Assembly (NCBI GenBank): GCA_003045865.1 | Contig: PZPB01000010.1 | Span: 1-57,118 of the forward strand | Origin: Bacteroidota bacterium | GTDB taxonomy: Bacteria > Bacteroidota > Bacteroidia > Flavobacteriales > Schleiferiaceae | DNA length: 57,118 nucleotides | Direction of reading: 5' to 3' | In this document: one piece after another, positions 16,186 through 23,832 of the stretch | How the letters are laid out: each line of letters starts with the position of its first letter | How positions within the stretch are numbered: the stretch's first letter is position 1 | Notes under the pieces: model-generated | Database searches by the model: none | What the model saw: only the letters and a program-made list of their open reading frames with translations | Told to the model about the DNA's origin: nothing | Position numbers and translations under genes: made by a program

Positions 16186-17669
16186 CGGAAAAGGAATTAC
16201 ATAAACTCTTTGCCGACAAGCTTAAGAGTAATTCTTTTCCCTTCAATGAGAAGGCATGGGAGTCCATGGAGCAAATGCTCGACCCACAAGAGCCACTTTC
16301 GGAGATGGAGTATAGCAAGCTGTTTAAGGATAAGCTTTCCGCCGCAAGTTTTGCCTATAACCCGGCAAACTGGGATGAAATGGAGCTGAAGCTTAATGAA
16401 GCCCAAGGCGCCATGAGCCAGGAAGAAATGAAAAATCTCTTCCAAACGAAACTCCAATCTCAAAACTTCAAGTTCAATCCCGCTAACTGGGAACGCATGG
16501 AGGCGATTTTAGATACTAAAGCTAAAAAAACGCTCTTCTACTTTTGGCGCAGCGCTGCCGCAATTTTAATTTTTGCCGCTTCCGTTTTAGCTTTTAATTA
16601 TACCCAGCAAGCGCCGCTTATCAGCAGCCCTTCTAAACAAAATATATCCCTTAGTCCGAAGCAAAATAATCCCGCTGTTTCAAGTCCCCAAACTGAAATG
16701 CCCGCCCAAAGCCCAGAGCTTAGTCCTCAGGCTGAGGAAATAGCCACTACTAATTTACATCCTACTTCTGCTTCTGCTCAAATTCCTGTGGCTTTGCCTG
16801 CTAAGGCCATCTTGCCACCGAGCAATACTAATACAAGCGAAAATTTAGCTTCACTTGCCGCTGCAGAGCTGGCTACTAATCTCGTTTCACCCTTTACGGG
16901 AGATGCGCCACAAGAAGAAACTTTGTTAGCCAATAATGCGGGCATCGATAACCGCGATTGGCGTGATTTAAGCATAAATCCAGCAAGCATGAGTTTAACG
17001 GAGCAAGCCCCAAACAATGCTTTTACCGTTGCCGTTCCTGCCTCAAAAGATGTTTACGTTCCAATGAACTATTCGAAAATAAGCTTGCAAGGTGGCCCAT
17101 CGGTAAACCCCGCTTATAATGGCACCACAGGTACAGGTTTCTTCGCGGGCTTAGAATATGAGTATGGCTTTAACGAGCACATCTCAGTAAGTGCTGGGCT
17201 TATTTACAATTATGGTGGCGACATGGGTATCGAAAGCATCAGCGACAGCACCTTTTTCGGTTTGGCTCGCACCGATGTAGAAACGCACAGTCACTATAAA
17301 AATATGTCGGCTCTGCGCTTGCCCATTAGTTTTAATGTGAAATTTAATTCTAAACACAGCTTTAGCGCAGGTGCTTACGCAGATGCGGTAATAGCAGTGT
17401 CTATGGATCAGCAAAAAACAACCACCATTTTCAAACAAGACCCTAAGGTTGAAAAAATGAGCGGACAAGCACCGGATAACAGTTTTACAAACTATAGTGG
17501 CGGATTGCATCTAGCTTATACGTATCAGTATTCAAAACATCTTAGTATTGGGCTTAGCCAGCAATACGGCTTGGTAGACCTTACCAACGATCACCAACAA
17601 AACTTTAGCAAACACCACCAAACTAGCCAGACCAATTTAGTATTGAAATATAGTATTTGGGAGCAATGA
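16182..17669 (+). CDS. Dual-membrane-spanning anti-sigma factor (cytosolic repeats, TM, disordered linker, OM barrel)
   Basis: This 495-residue protein has an unusual trans-envelope layout. Residues 5-34, 43-72 and 82-111 are three copies of one motif, LF-x-DKL-x-SxxF-x-FNPxxWexMexxL, predicted cytosolic. Residues 118-138 (FYFWRSAAAILIFAASVLAF) form a single membrane helix. Residues 140-296 are rich in Pro, Ser, Gln and Ala and probably unstructured, long enough to cross the periplasm. Residues 297-495 read as an eight-stranded outer-membrane barrel (ISLQGGPSV, FFAGLEYEYGF, ISVSAGLIYNYGG, to TNLVLKYSIWEQ at the very C-terminus). The arrangement next to an ECF sigma factor matches the Dma-type dual-membrane anti-sigma factors reported from Bacteroides. 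The anti-sigma role is inferred from that arrangement. Both flanking genes overlap it by 4 bp. Confidence 0.75.
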   Translation: MTEKELHKLFADKLKSNSFPFNEKAWESMEQMLDPQEPLSEMEYSKLFKDKLSAASFAYNPANWDEMELKLNEAQGAMSQEEMKNLFQTKLQSQNFKFNPANWERMEAILDTKAKKTLFYFWRSAAAILIFAASVLAFNYTQQAPLISSPSKQNISLSPKQNNPAVSSPQTEMPAQSPELSPQAEEIATTNLHPTSASAQIPVALPAKAILPPSNTNTSENLASLAAAELATNLVSPFTGDAPQEETLLANNAGIDNRDWRDLSINPASMSLTEQAPNNAFTVAVPASKDVYVPMNYSKISLQGGPSVNPAYNGTTGTGFFAGLEYEYGFNEHISVSAGLIYNYGGDMGIESISDSTFFGLARTDVETHSHYKNMSALRLPISFNVKFNSKHSFSAGAYADAVIAVSMDQQKTTTIFKQDPKVEKMSGQAPDNSFTNYSGGLHLAYTYQYSKHLSIGLSQQYGLVDLTNDHQQNFSKHHQTSQTNLVLKYSIWEQ

Positions 17670-18799
17670 AAAAGACAGTAACTTCCCTTTTGGGAGTAGT
17701 CTTGATAGCAGCGGCTTGCAGCAAAGATTCAAGTTTAGATCAAGCAGAATATAGCGATAATCCACTCTTTTATTTTAGCGGATCGGTTAATGGCTTGCCT
17801 ATTAATATTCAAGCAGGAAAAGATGGTTACGCCATGTACACTAACTATTATTTGAAAGATAGTGTACTACACATGGAAAGCCTTTTAGCGATTGATACTC
17901 CATCCTATCGTGAGGCTTTTAAAATTGATATTCATGGAGGAGAAACCAGCGGTACCATTGTTAATGCGAGTTATTCTACGAGTTTAATTAATGGCCCTAT
18001 CGCTTTGGCCGATGCTTCAGGTTTTCCACGTCGCCCCCATGTTTACGATTATATTTTTACGAGCGACTCTTTAAACGGGGATATTCCATTACAATGGACG
18101 ACTCCAAACGGAAGTCATTATGGTGATAGCTGTAATTATTTGGAAGTAAACGCTTTGAGTCAACAAAGTTTTAAAGTAGAAATGCAATCTGCAGGGCCTT
18201 TGTCTTGTACGCCTCTTGTAGCACATACCATTCTCACGCAAGGCGACTGTAAAGGAGAAATACACATCTTAAAGAGCACAAATTCAGTTTTAATTGCAGA
18301 AGCGCGTAGCCGAGTGGGTCTTATCAAATCGATTCAATGGTCGGTTAACGATCAGAACGTAGGTACGGGACTTACTTTAAGCTATGATGTATTAGGCTTT
18401 TCCCCTGGTTACCGATTAAAAGCAAAAATTGTTTTTGAAAGTGGTTGTATCGAAACAATCGAAAAAGTTATTCTAGCGGGTTCACCGCAATGTGATATCA
18501 ATTTGAACTACCAAAAATTGCCTCATCGCGATTATAACCCGCATAATTTAGGAACTGTTTCAGTTACTTATTTCGATGCGAATGGCAAAGAGTATAATAG
18601 TCACTATGCTTACAATACTGGGCACTTTAGTATCGAGGCCATTGCTAATTACAATGAATCAATGAGCTCAAGTACCCCGGTAACTAATAACCACAAACGC
18701 TACAGCTTTTCGGGAGATTTGGTCCTGAAAAGTAGCGACGGAAGTAGCGTTCAGCTAGACAATATTTTCGGAATTTTCGCGGTACAACACCCAGACTAG
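17666..18799 (+). CDS. Lipoprotein of unknown function in the ECF sigma operon
   Basis: The product has 377 residues from the ATG at 17666, which overlaps the stop of the preceding barrel gene (ATGA). It opens with a lipoprotein signal (LLGVVLIAAAC, Cys 18, followed by SKDSSLDQ). The mature part is beta-rich and Ser/Asn-rich with several cysteines and no domain I recognise. A Ser-x-x-Asp rather than acidic sequence after the lipidated Cys leaves surface export uncertain. Its position as third gene of an ECF sigma/anti-sigma unit suggests that it is part of the sensing complex or the output of the system. Its 3' end overlaps the convergent biotin-carrier gene by 4 bp. Confidence 0.75.
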   Translation: MKKTVTSLLGVVLIAAACSKDSSLDQAEYSDNPLFYFSGSVNGLPINIQAGKDGYAMYTNYYLKDSVLHMESLLAIDTPSYREAFKIDIHGGETSGTIVNASYSTSLINGPIALADASGFPRRPHVYDYIFTSDSLNGDIPLQWTTPNGSHYGDSCNYLEVNALSQQSFKVEMQSAGPLSCTPLVAHTILTQGDCKGEIHILKSTNSVLIAEARSRVGLIKSIQWSVNDQNVGTGLTLSYDVLGFSPGYRLKAKIVFESGCIETIEKVILAGSPQCDINLNYQKLPHRDYNPHNLGTVSVTYFDANGKEYNSHYAYNTGHFSIEAIANYNESMSSSTPVTNNHKRYSFSGDLVLKSSDGSSVQLDNIFGIFAVQHPD

Positions 18800-19314
18800 G
18801 CCTGGAAAGAAATCAATACCTGCCCTTTTTCTACGGCAGCACCAATGGTGCAGTCAATGCTTTTAATAAGGCAATCGGCTTCGGCTTTCAGTACGTTTTC
18901 CATTTTCATAGCCTCTAATACCATTAGGGCTTGCCCCTTTTTTATACTATCGCCGGGAGCAACTTTAACTTCTAAAACTAAGCCAGGCATAGGAGCTTTA
19001 AGATCATTAACCGTTGCTGCGTTTAGGTGCTCCATACCCAGATCTTTTAGCAGTAAATCGAAGCGATCAGCTGCGTTTACATGGTAAGATTGGCCATCAA
19101 TTTCAATCAAAAACTCTTTTTGTTCGTAGTCTGCTTCTAAAACCTGTACCTCATAACTTTTGTTATTACGGATCAGGCTAAAGCCTTTTTCTGCGTTTCC
19201 TAATAGGTCAAGCGTATAGTCTTCACCGTTTAAAGAGCCTGATTTTTTTAAGGCATTTGCTTCAAGCTCAAAGCTTTGACTATTTACCGTTATCTGAAAT
19301 TTTTCGCTTGCCAT
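18796..19314 (-). CDS. Biotin carboxyl carrier protein / biotin-containing carboxylase subunit
   Basis: The C-terminal domain (about 100-172) is a biotinyl/lipoyl hammerhead: LKAPMPGLVLEVKVAPGDSIKKG, then LEAMKMEN with the biotin-accepting Lys of AMKM, then AVEKGQVLISF at the end. The first 95 residues are a beta-rich linker typical of the carrier of acyl-CoA (propionyl/methylcrotonyl) or oxaloacetate-type carboxylases in Bacteroidota. The protein carries carboxybiotin between carboxylase and carboxyltransferase subunits. These are not adjacent here, so the exact substrate is not determined. It is convergent with, and overlaps by 4 bp, the preceding lipoprotein gene. Confidence 0.88.
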   Translation of the reverse strand: MASEKFQITVNSQSFELEANALKKSGSLNGEDYTLDLLGNAEKGFSLIRNNKSYEVQVLEADYEQKEFLIEIDGQSYHVNAADRFDLLLKDLGMEHLNAATVNDLKAPMPGLVLEVKVAPGDSIKKGQALMVLEAMKMENVLKAEADCLIKSIDCTIGAAVEKGQVLISFQA

Positions 19315-19354
19315 GTTTACGATACTTTTGCGGAAGCTAAGTTAAGAATAAGCC

Positions 19355-21082
19355 ATGCAACGCGGTATACTTTTCCTCCTTTTTCTGTTGAGCCTTCTTA
19401 CCCTTTCTGGGCAAAGTACCGACTCGCGCATTGAATTGTCTTTTCAATTTAGTAGTACCGAAGAAATAAGTTTTAAGGCCTTAGCCCGACCTTCAAGCTG
19501 GTCTTCCAAAACGGTGGTTAACCTCCTTCAGGCAGAAAATCTAGAAGTGTATCTGTTTAAAGCGGGCAGTCGTAAAAAGCTCGATTTCACTTACGATGGC
19601 GCACAAGTAGTAATTTCCTTCCAAAACTTGCCACATCCCTTAGCACACTTAGAATTACACTACACTTTAAGTAGAAATAACTTAGAGGAAAGGGAAGCTT
19701 GGCACTATTTACAAGAAGGTTTTAGTCTTAATGCTTCAAGACTTTCGGGCGAAGGTGCTTTTAATGCCCAATTGGGCTTTGTTTTCCCTTGCTTCAGCGC
19801 AGATCCCCATCAGTGGGCACTCAACTTAATAACAGCCAAAACGTGGTCTATTAGCACTCCCTTTAAGGAAGACTTTCGTGTTGATTTAAACAACGAAATG
19901 GCGCATTATTACGCATCTGCGCAAGCGCAAAAACCAGAAGCACTATACATTTTAGCGGGGCCATTTAAAAGTTCGAAGGAAGAGAAGCAGTTAGAGGAAG
20001 TTGTGGAGAACGAAAGAATTGAAGCGATAGCAGAACTCAGTACAGAGGAACGCGCGATAGCTAAAATGCAGGAAGATTTCCCTGAATTACTGGCTTTTAT
20101 GGCGAAGAAAAGAGGAGAGATTTGGTCGCAAAAAGACTTAGAAAAACTAATTAAGCCAAGTAAAGACCTTAATCAGCTTTACTTAAAATACGAAATGTTA
20201 AATCCAGCGCTTAAAAGCAGATCTGATTTTTTAGACGATCAAAGAATCATCGTAAATGGTGCGAAAAGCATGCAGCAGGCGAGTTTATGGCAAGAAGAGT
20301 ATTATCAAATTTCATTGGGAGAAGATTATTTAGACGCCTATCTGCGGCAGCAATACGAAGCGCAGTTGATGCACGATAAACACAGTTGGTATTTGTTCTT
20401 GCAGCGCTATTTGGCTCCGCAAAACCTTTCTTTGGCCGACACCATTAATTTAAAAGACACCACTCTTTCTTTGTCGCAGCGCGAGTACCTTTCCACCGCC
20501 GCTGTTTTGTATAAAAAACGGGCCCCTCAAACTCTTAAGCTCAGTTATCAATATTCCTATCCGCGCAAAGCCATGCGGATAAGTGTAAGCCAGCCCGACT
20601 CCAGCTTATTCGGACAAATAGGGTTAAGCGCCTTGGCCATTAATGCAGGGGATAGCATCCATGGAAATTTTAACTTTTACTTTAATATTAGCGATACAAT
20701 ATGGTGGCCTTTAGAAGGCGCCCCCCGTAGTATTTATCTAAATCTGCGAAGTGAAAAATGGAATTTTTTCAACCTAGATGAAAGACGCCCAGAAGCGTAT
20801 TATCTTTTTGACTTTAGTCAATCGAAAGATCCGCTACTAAAGCGCAAAGCCTTGCTGGCTTTGTTGGAGACTAAAAATGCGAATTTATTGGCAACTGTTA
20901 TGGGGATTGCAATTGATAGTGGCGAACGAGACTTGCAATTTTTGGCCTTAGCGAAGACCGAAAAACTTAATGTAATCGGTAAACAAAAACTGGCGGAAAG
21001 CATTAAAATATTGGCCGAGCAGAGCGAGGATGTTAAACTAAAGCAAAAAGCAACCGAAGCCTATAAAATCATCGTGCCTTAA
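19355..21082 (+). CDS. Secreted protein resembling a non-catalytic M1 peptidase scaffold
   Basis: The product (575 aa) starts with a signal peptide (LFLLFLLSLLTLSGQ). Residues about 25-205 look like the N-terminal beta-saddle of M1 aminopeptidases, including FVFPCFSADPHQWAL, comparable to the FPCFDEP-type segment, and an ITAKTWSI strand. After that the protein is helical, with a beta-sandwich-like part (about 405-475) and a helical C-terminus (DPLLKRKALLALL ...). I find neither the GAMEN-type substrate motif nor HEXXH, so it cannot be an active M1 enzyme. The family assignment is inference from segment resemblance; it may equally be an unrelated Bacteroidota-specific exported protein. It sits 56 bp upstream of rseP on the same strand. 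Confidence 0.55.
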   Translation: MQRGILFLLFLLSLLTLSGQSTDSRIELSFQFSSTEEISFKALARPSSWSSKTVVNLLQAENLEVYLFKAGSRKKLDFTYDGAQVVISFQNLPHPLAHLELHYTLSRNNLEEREAWHYLQEGFSLNASRLSGEGAFNAQLGFVFPCFSADPHQWALNLITAKTWSISTPFKEDFRVDLNNEMAHYYASAQAQKPEALYILAGPFKSSKEEKQLEEVVENERIEAIAELSTEERAIAKMQEDFPELLAFMAKKRGEIWSQKDLEKLIKPSKDLNQLYLKYEMLNPALKSRSDFLDDQRIIVNGAKSMQQASLWQEEYYQISLGEDYLDAYLRQQYEAQLMHDKHSWYLFLQRYLAPQNLSLADTINLKDTTLSLSQREYLSTAAVLYKKRAPQTLKLSYQYSYPRKAMRISVSQPDSSLFGQIGLSALAINAGDSIHGNFNFYFNISDTIWWPLEGAPRSIYLNLRSEKWNFFNLDERRPEAYYLFDFSQSKDPLLKRKALLALLETKNANLLATVMGIAIDSGERDLQFLALAKTEKLNVIGKQKLAESIKILAEQSEDVKLKQKATEAYKIIVP

Positions 21083-21138
21083 ACGGATTGGAATGAGTAG
21101 TTTTGCCTACTTTTTACATTAATAGATTAAACATCCCT

Positions 21139-22458
21139 ATGGATATTTTTATACAAGCCTCACAATTTTTATTGAGCCTTTCTTTACTAATCGTTTTACA
21201 CGAGTTTGGCCACTTTATTCCCGCCAAATTATTCAATACCCGCGTAGAGAAATTTTACCTCTTTTTTGATCCCTACTTTTCGCTTTTTAAGAAGAAAATT
21301 GGCGGCACCGAGTACGGTATTGGTTGGTTGCCTTTAGGCGGATATGTAAAAATATCGGGCATGGTAGACGAAAGCATGGACAAAGAGCAATTAAAAGAGG
21401 AGCCCAAGCCATGGGAATTCCGCTCTAAACCAGCTTGGCAGCGTCTTATTATTATGGTAGGAGGAGTAACGGTAAACGTAATTCTGGCTATCATTATTTA
21501 CGCTGGTATGATGATGTACTACGGCGAGAATGTCCTTCCCCTAGAAGGTATTAAAGACGGCTTGATGGTAGACGATAATGGCAAAGCCATTGGCTTGCAA
21601 GATGGAGATTTAGTGATTGCTGTGGATGGAGAAAAAATTGAGCATTTTTCGGAAATCCCTAAAGAAATCGTGCTGGGCGATACCATTAGTGTTTTACGCG
21701 CTGGTAAAATCATCGATTTATCCCTTACAGACGACCACAAGAAACTTTTAATCAAGGATCAAACGCCCATTGTTGGTTTGCGTTACCCTTACATAGTGGG
21801 AGCATTTACCGACACCTCAGTAGCCGAGCCCGCGGGCTTAATGGTAGGTGACAGTATTGTGAGCTTTAACGGTAATACGATTAAGTATTACGACCAATAC
21901 TTAGACAGTATTCCAAAATATGCCGGTCGTGAATTAAGTTTTGGTCTATATCGCGCTGGTGATTTCCAAACGGTAAGCATGATGGTGCCCAAGCATGGCA
22001 AGATTGGTGTTTACCCTGGCGGAAAAAGCCCCGCTTCTTACTATCCAGTGGAGAACATTAAGTACGGTTTCTTCGCTTCCATACCAGCGGGCTTATCTAA
22101 AGCGTCTTCCGTACTTAAAGATTACATCCGTCAGTTTAAACTCATCTTCAACCCCGATACAGATGCTTATAAGCAAGTAGGAGGATTTATTGCCATCGGT
22201 TCGCAGTTTGATACCGTGTGGAACTGGGAGCGCTTCTGGGGCTTCACCGCTTTCTTAAGTATAATGCTCGCTTTCCTTAATATTTTACCCATCCCTGCCT
22301 TAGACGGCGGCCACGTTGTATTCGTCTTATGGGAAATGGTTTCAGGTAGAAAGCCTTCCGATAAAGTATTGGAATACGCGCAGGTAGCTGGCTTTGTAAT
22401 CCTACTTTCCCTTATCGTATTAGCCAATGGCAACGATATCTTAAAACTCTTTAATTGA
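21139..22458 (+). CDS. rseP: RIP zinc metalloprotease RseP (site-2 protease)
   Basis: The product (439 aa from the ATG at 21139) is an inner-membrane site-2 protease that cuts transmembrane helices, classically of anti-sigma factors. The first helix carries the zinc-binding HEFGH (about residues 21-25). A GGYVKISGM segment, the membrane-reentrant loop region, follows. A PDZ domain lies near 220-290. The third metal ligand motif, NILPIPALDGGH, is at about 388-400. The in-frame TTG at 21103 would add 12 residues before the first helix and is less likely. An anti-sigma protein with a single inner-membrane helix is encoded about 5 kb upstream, a possible substrate. Confidence 0.93.
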   Translation: MDIFIQASQFLLSLSLLIVLHEFGHFIPAKLFNTRVEKFYLFFDPYFSLFKKKIGGTEYGIGWLPLGGYVKISGMVDESMDKEQLKEEPKPWEFRSKPAWQRLIIMVGGVTVNVILAIIIYAGMMMYYGENVLPLEGIKDGLMVDDNGKAIGLQDGDLVIAVDGEKIEHFSEIPKEIVLGDTISVLRAGKIIDLSLTDDHKKLLIKDQTPIVGLRYPYIVGAFTDTSVAEPAGLMVGDSIVSFNGNTIKYYDQYLDSIPKYAGRELSFGLYRAGDFQTVSMMVPKHGKIGVYPGGKSPASYYPVENIKYGFFASIPAGLSKASSVLKDYIRQFKLIFNPDTDAYKQVGGFIAIGSQFDTVWNWERFWGFTAFLSIMLAFLNILPIPALDGGHVVFVLWEMVSGRKPSDKVLEYAQVAGFVILLSLIVLANGNDILKLFN

Positions 22459-22535
22459 TTAAACGGTTTTTGGCATCCGCTTTAAGCAGATGGGAAATTA
22501 ACCAGCTATTCGGCGGCAAGGCGGCTGAGCTTTTA

Positions 22536-22543
22536 TAAATTTG
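22536..22543 (+). promoter_or_regulatory. Candidate -7 box of the kbl promoter
   Basis: TAAATTTG matches TAnnTTTG exactly and lies 22 bp before the kbl start codon. I see no TTG at the expected distance upstream, so only the -7 element is called. Confidence 0.4.
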
Positions 22544-22565
22544 TTTTCTCTCAAAACACAAGACT

Positions 22566-23759
22566 ATGTACGGCAAATTGCAAGGACAATTACAGGCAGA
22601 ACTCGAGCAAATCGAAAAGGACGGCCTTTATAAGCGCGAACGAATTATAACTGGCGAACAAGGAGCGGAAATTACCGTGCAAGGCGGTAAAAAAGTGCTT
22701 AACTTTTGTAGTAACAACTACCTCGGTTTATCTTCTCATCCTAAGGTTGTTGAAGCAGCTAAAGCCGCTTTAGATAGCCACGGCTTCGGCATGTCATCGG
22801 TGCGCTTTATCTGCGGAACTCAGGATATTCATAAGGAATTAGAAGAAAAGATCGCACAGTTTTTAGGAACGGAGGATACGATTTTATACGCCGCCGCTTT
22901 TGATGCAAATGGTGGTGTTTTCGAGCCCTTACTTTCGGCGGAAGATGCGATTATTTCGGACTCTTTAAATCACGCTTCCATTATAGACGGAGTGCGCCTT
23001 TGTAAGGCACAGCGCTTCCGTTATGCCAATAACGATATGGCTGATTTAGAAGCACAATTAATAGAAGCCTCCAAAACCGCCCGCAACAAAATTATCGTTA
23101 CCGACGGCGTTTTTAGCATGGATGGCTATGTGGCGCAGCTCGATAAAATCTGCGATCTAGCGGAAAAATATGATGCCTTAGTAATGGTAGACGAATGTCA
23201 CGCTACGGGTTTTATTGGCAAGACAGGCAGAGGTACCCACGAACTGAATAATGTTTTAGGCCGCATCGATATTATTACCGGTACTTTAGGTAAGGCTTTA
23301 GGCGGCGCCATGGGTGGTTTCACTTCCGGTAGAAAGGAAATTATTGACCTTTTACGTCAACGATCACGTCCTTATTTGTTTTCAAACTCACTCGCTCCCG
23401 CCATTGTAGGTGCTTCTAATGCAGTATTTGATTTACTAAGCGAAAGCACCGATTTACGCGATAAATTGGAGACCAATGTGAAGTATTTCAAGAAGGAAAT
23501 TAAGGCAGCAGGTTTCGATATTAAGGATGGCGATTCAGCCATAGTTCCGATTATGCTTTACGATGCGGCTTTATCACAAAAATTTGCTGATGCCCTTTTA
23601 GAGGAAGGCGTTTATGTAATCGGCTTCTTTTACCCAGTGGTGCCGAAAGAGCAAGCGCGTATTCGCGTGCAGCTTAGCGCCGCTCATAGTGTGGAGCATT
23701 TAGATAAAGCAGTGGCGGCTTTTACCAAAGTAGGTAAGGCCCTTGGCGTTATATCATAA
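22566..23759 (+). CDS. kbl: Glycine C-acetyltransferase (2-amino-3-ketobutyrate CoA ligase)
   Basis: The enzyme (397 aa) is a PLP-dependent alpha-oxoamine synthase that converts 2-amino-3-ketobutyrate and CoA to glycine and acetyl-CoA, the second step of threonine catabolism. Recognisable segments are [15 protein letters not shown] near residue 50, [23 protein letters not shown] with the PLP-stacking and Asp residues, and [14 protein letters not shown] with the Schiff-base Lys at about 243. The [16 protein letters not shown] segment and full-length similarity favour Kbl over serine palmitoyltransferase or BioF, its closest relatives. Threonine dehydrogenase is not in this window. The gene is closed by a terminator shared with the convergent helicase gene. 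Confidence 0.9.
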   Translation: MYGKLQGQLQAELEQIEKDGLYKRERIITGEQGAEITVQGGKKVLNFCSNNYLGLSSHPKVVEAAKAALDSHGFGMSSVRFICGTQDIHKELEEKIAQFLGTEDTILYAAAFDANGGVFEPLLSAEDAIISDSLNHASIIDGVRLCKAQRFRYANNDMADLEAQLIEASKTARNKIIVTDGVFSMDGYVAQLDKICDLAEKYDALVMVDECHATGFIGKTGRGTHELNNVLGRIDIITGTLGKALGGAMGGFTSGRKEIIDLLRQRSRPYLFSNSLAPAIVGASNAVFDLLSESTDLRDKLETNVKYFKKEIKAAGFDIKDGDSAIVPIMLYDAALSQKFADALLEEGVYVIGFFYPVVPKEQARIRVQLSAAHSVEHLDKAVAAFTKVGKALGVIS

Positions 23760-23800
23760 ATTCTATTGGAAGCTAAGGGCTTCAGTAATACGATTTTCAA

Positions 23801-23832
23801 TTTTAGGCTCCCACTGGGGGCCTAAAATTTTT
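23801..23832. terminator. Bidirectional terminator between kbl and the helicase gene
   Basis: TTTTAGGCTCCC-ACT-GGGGGCCTAAAA forms a strong hairpin followed by TTTTT on the plus strand and preceded by AA-rich sequence serving the minus strand. It overlaps the last codons of the helicase gene. Confidence 0.8.
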
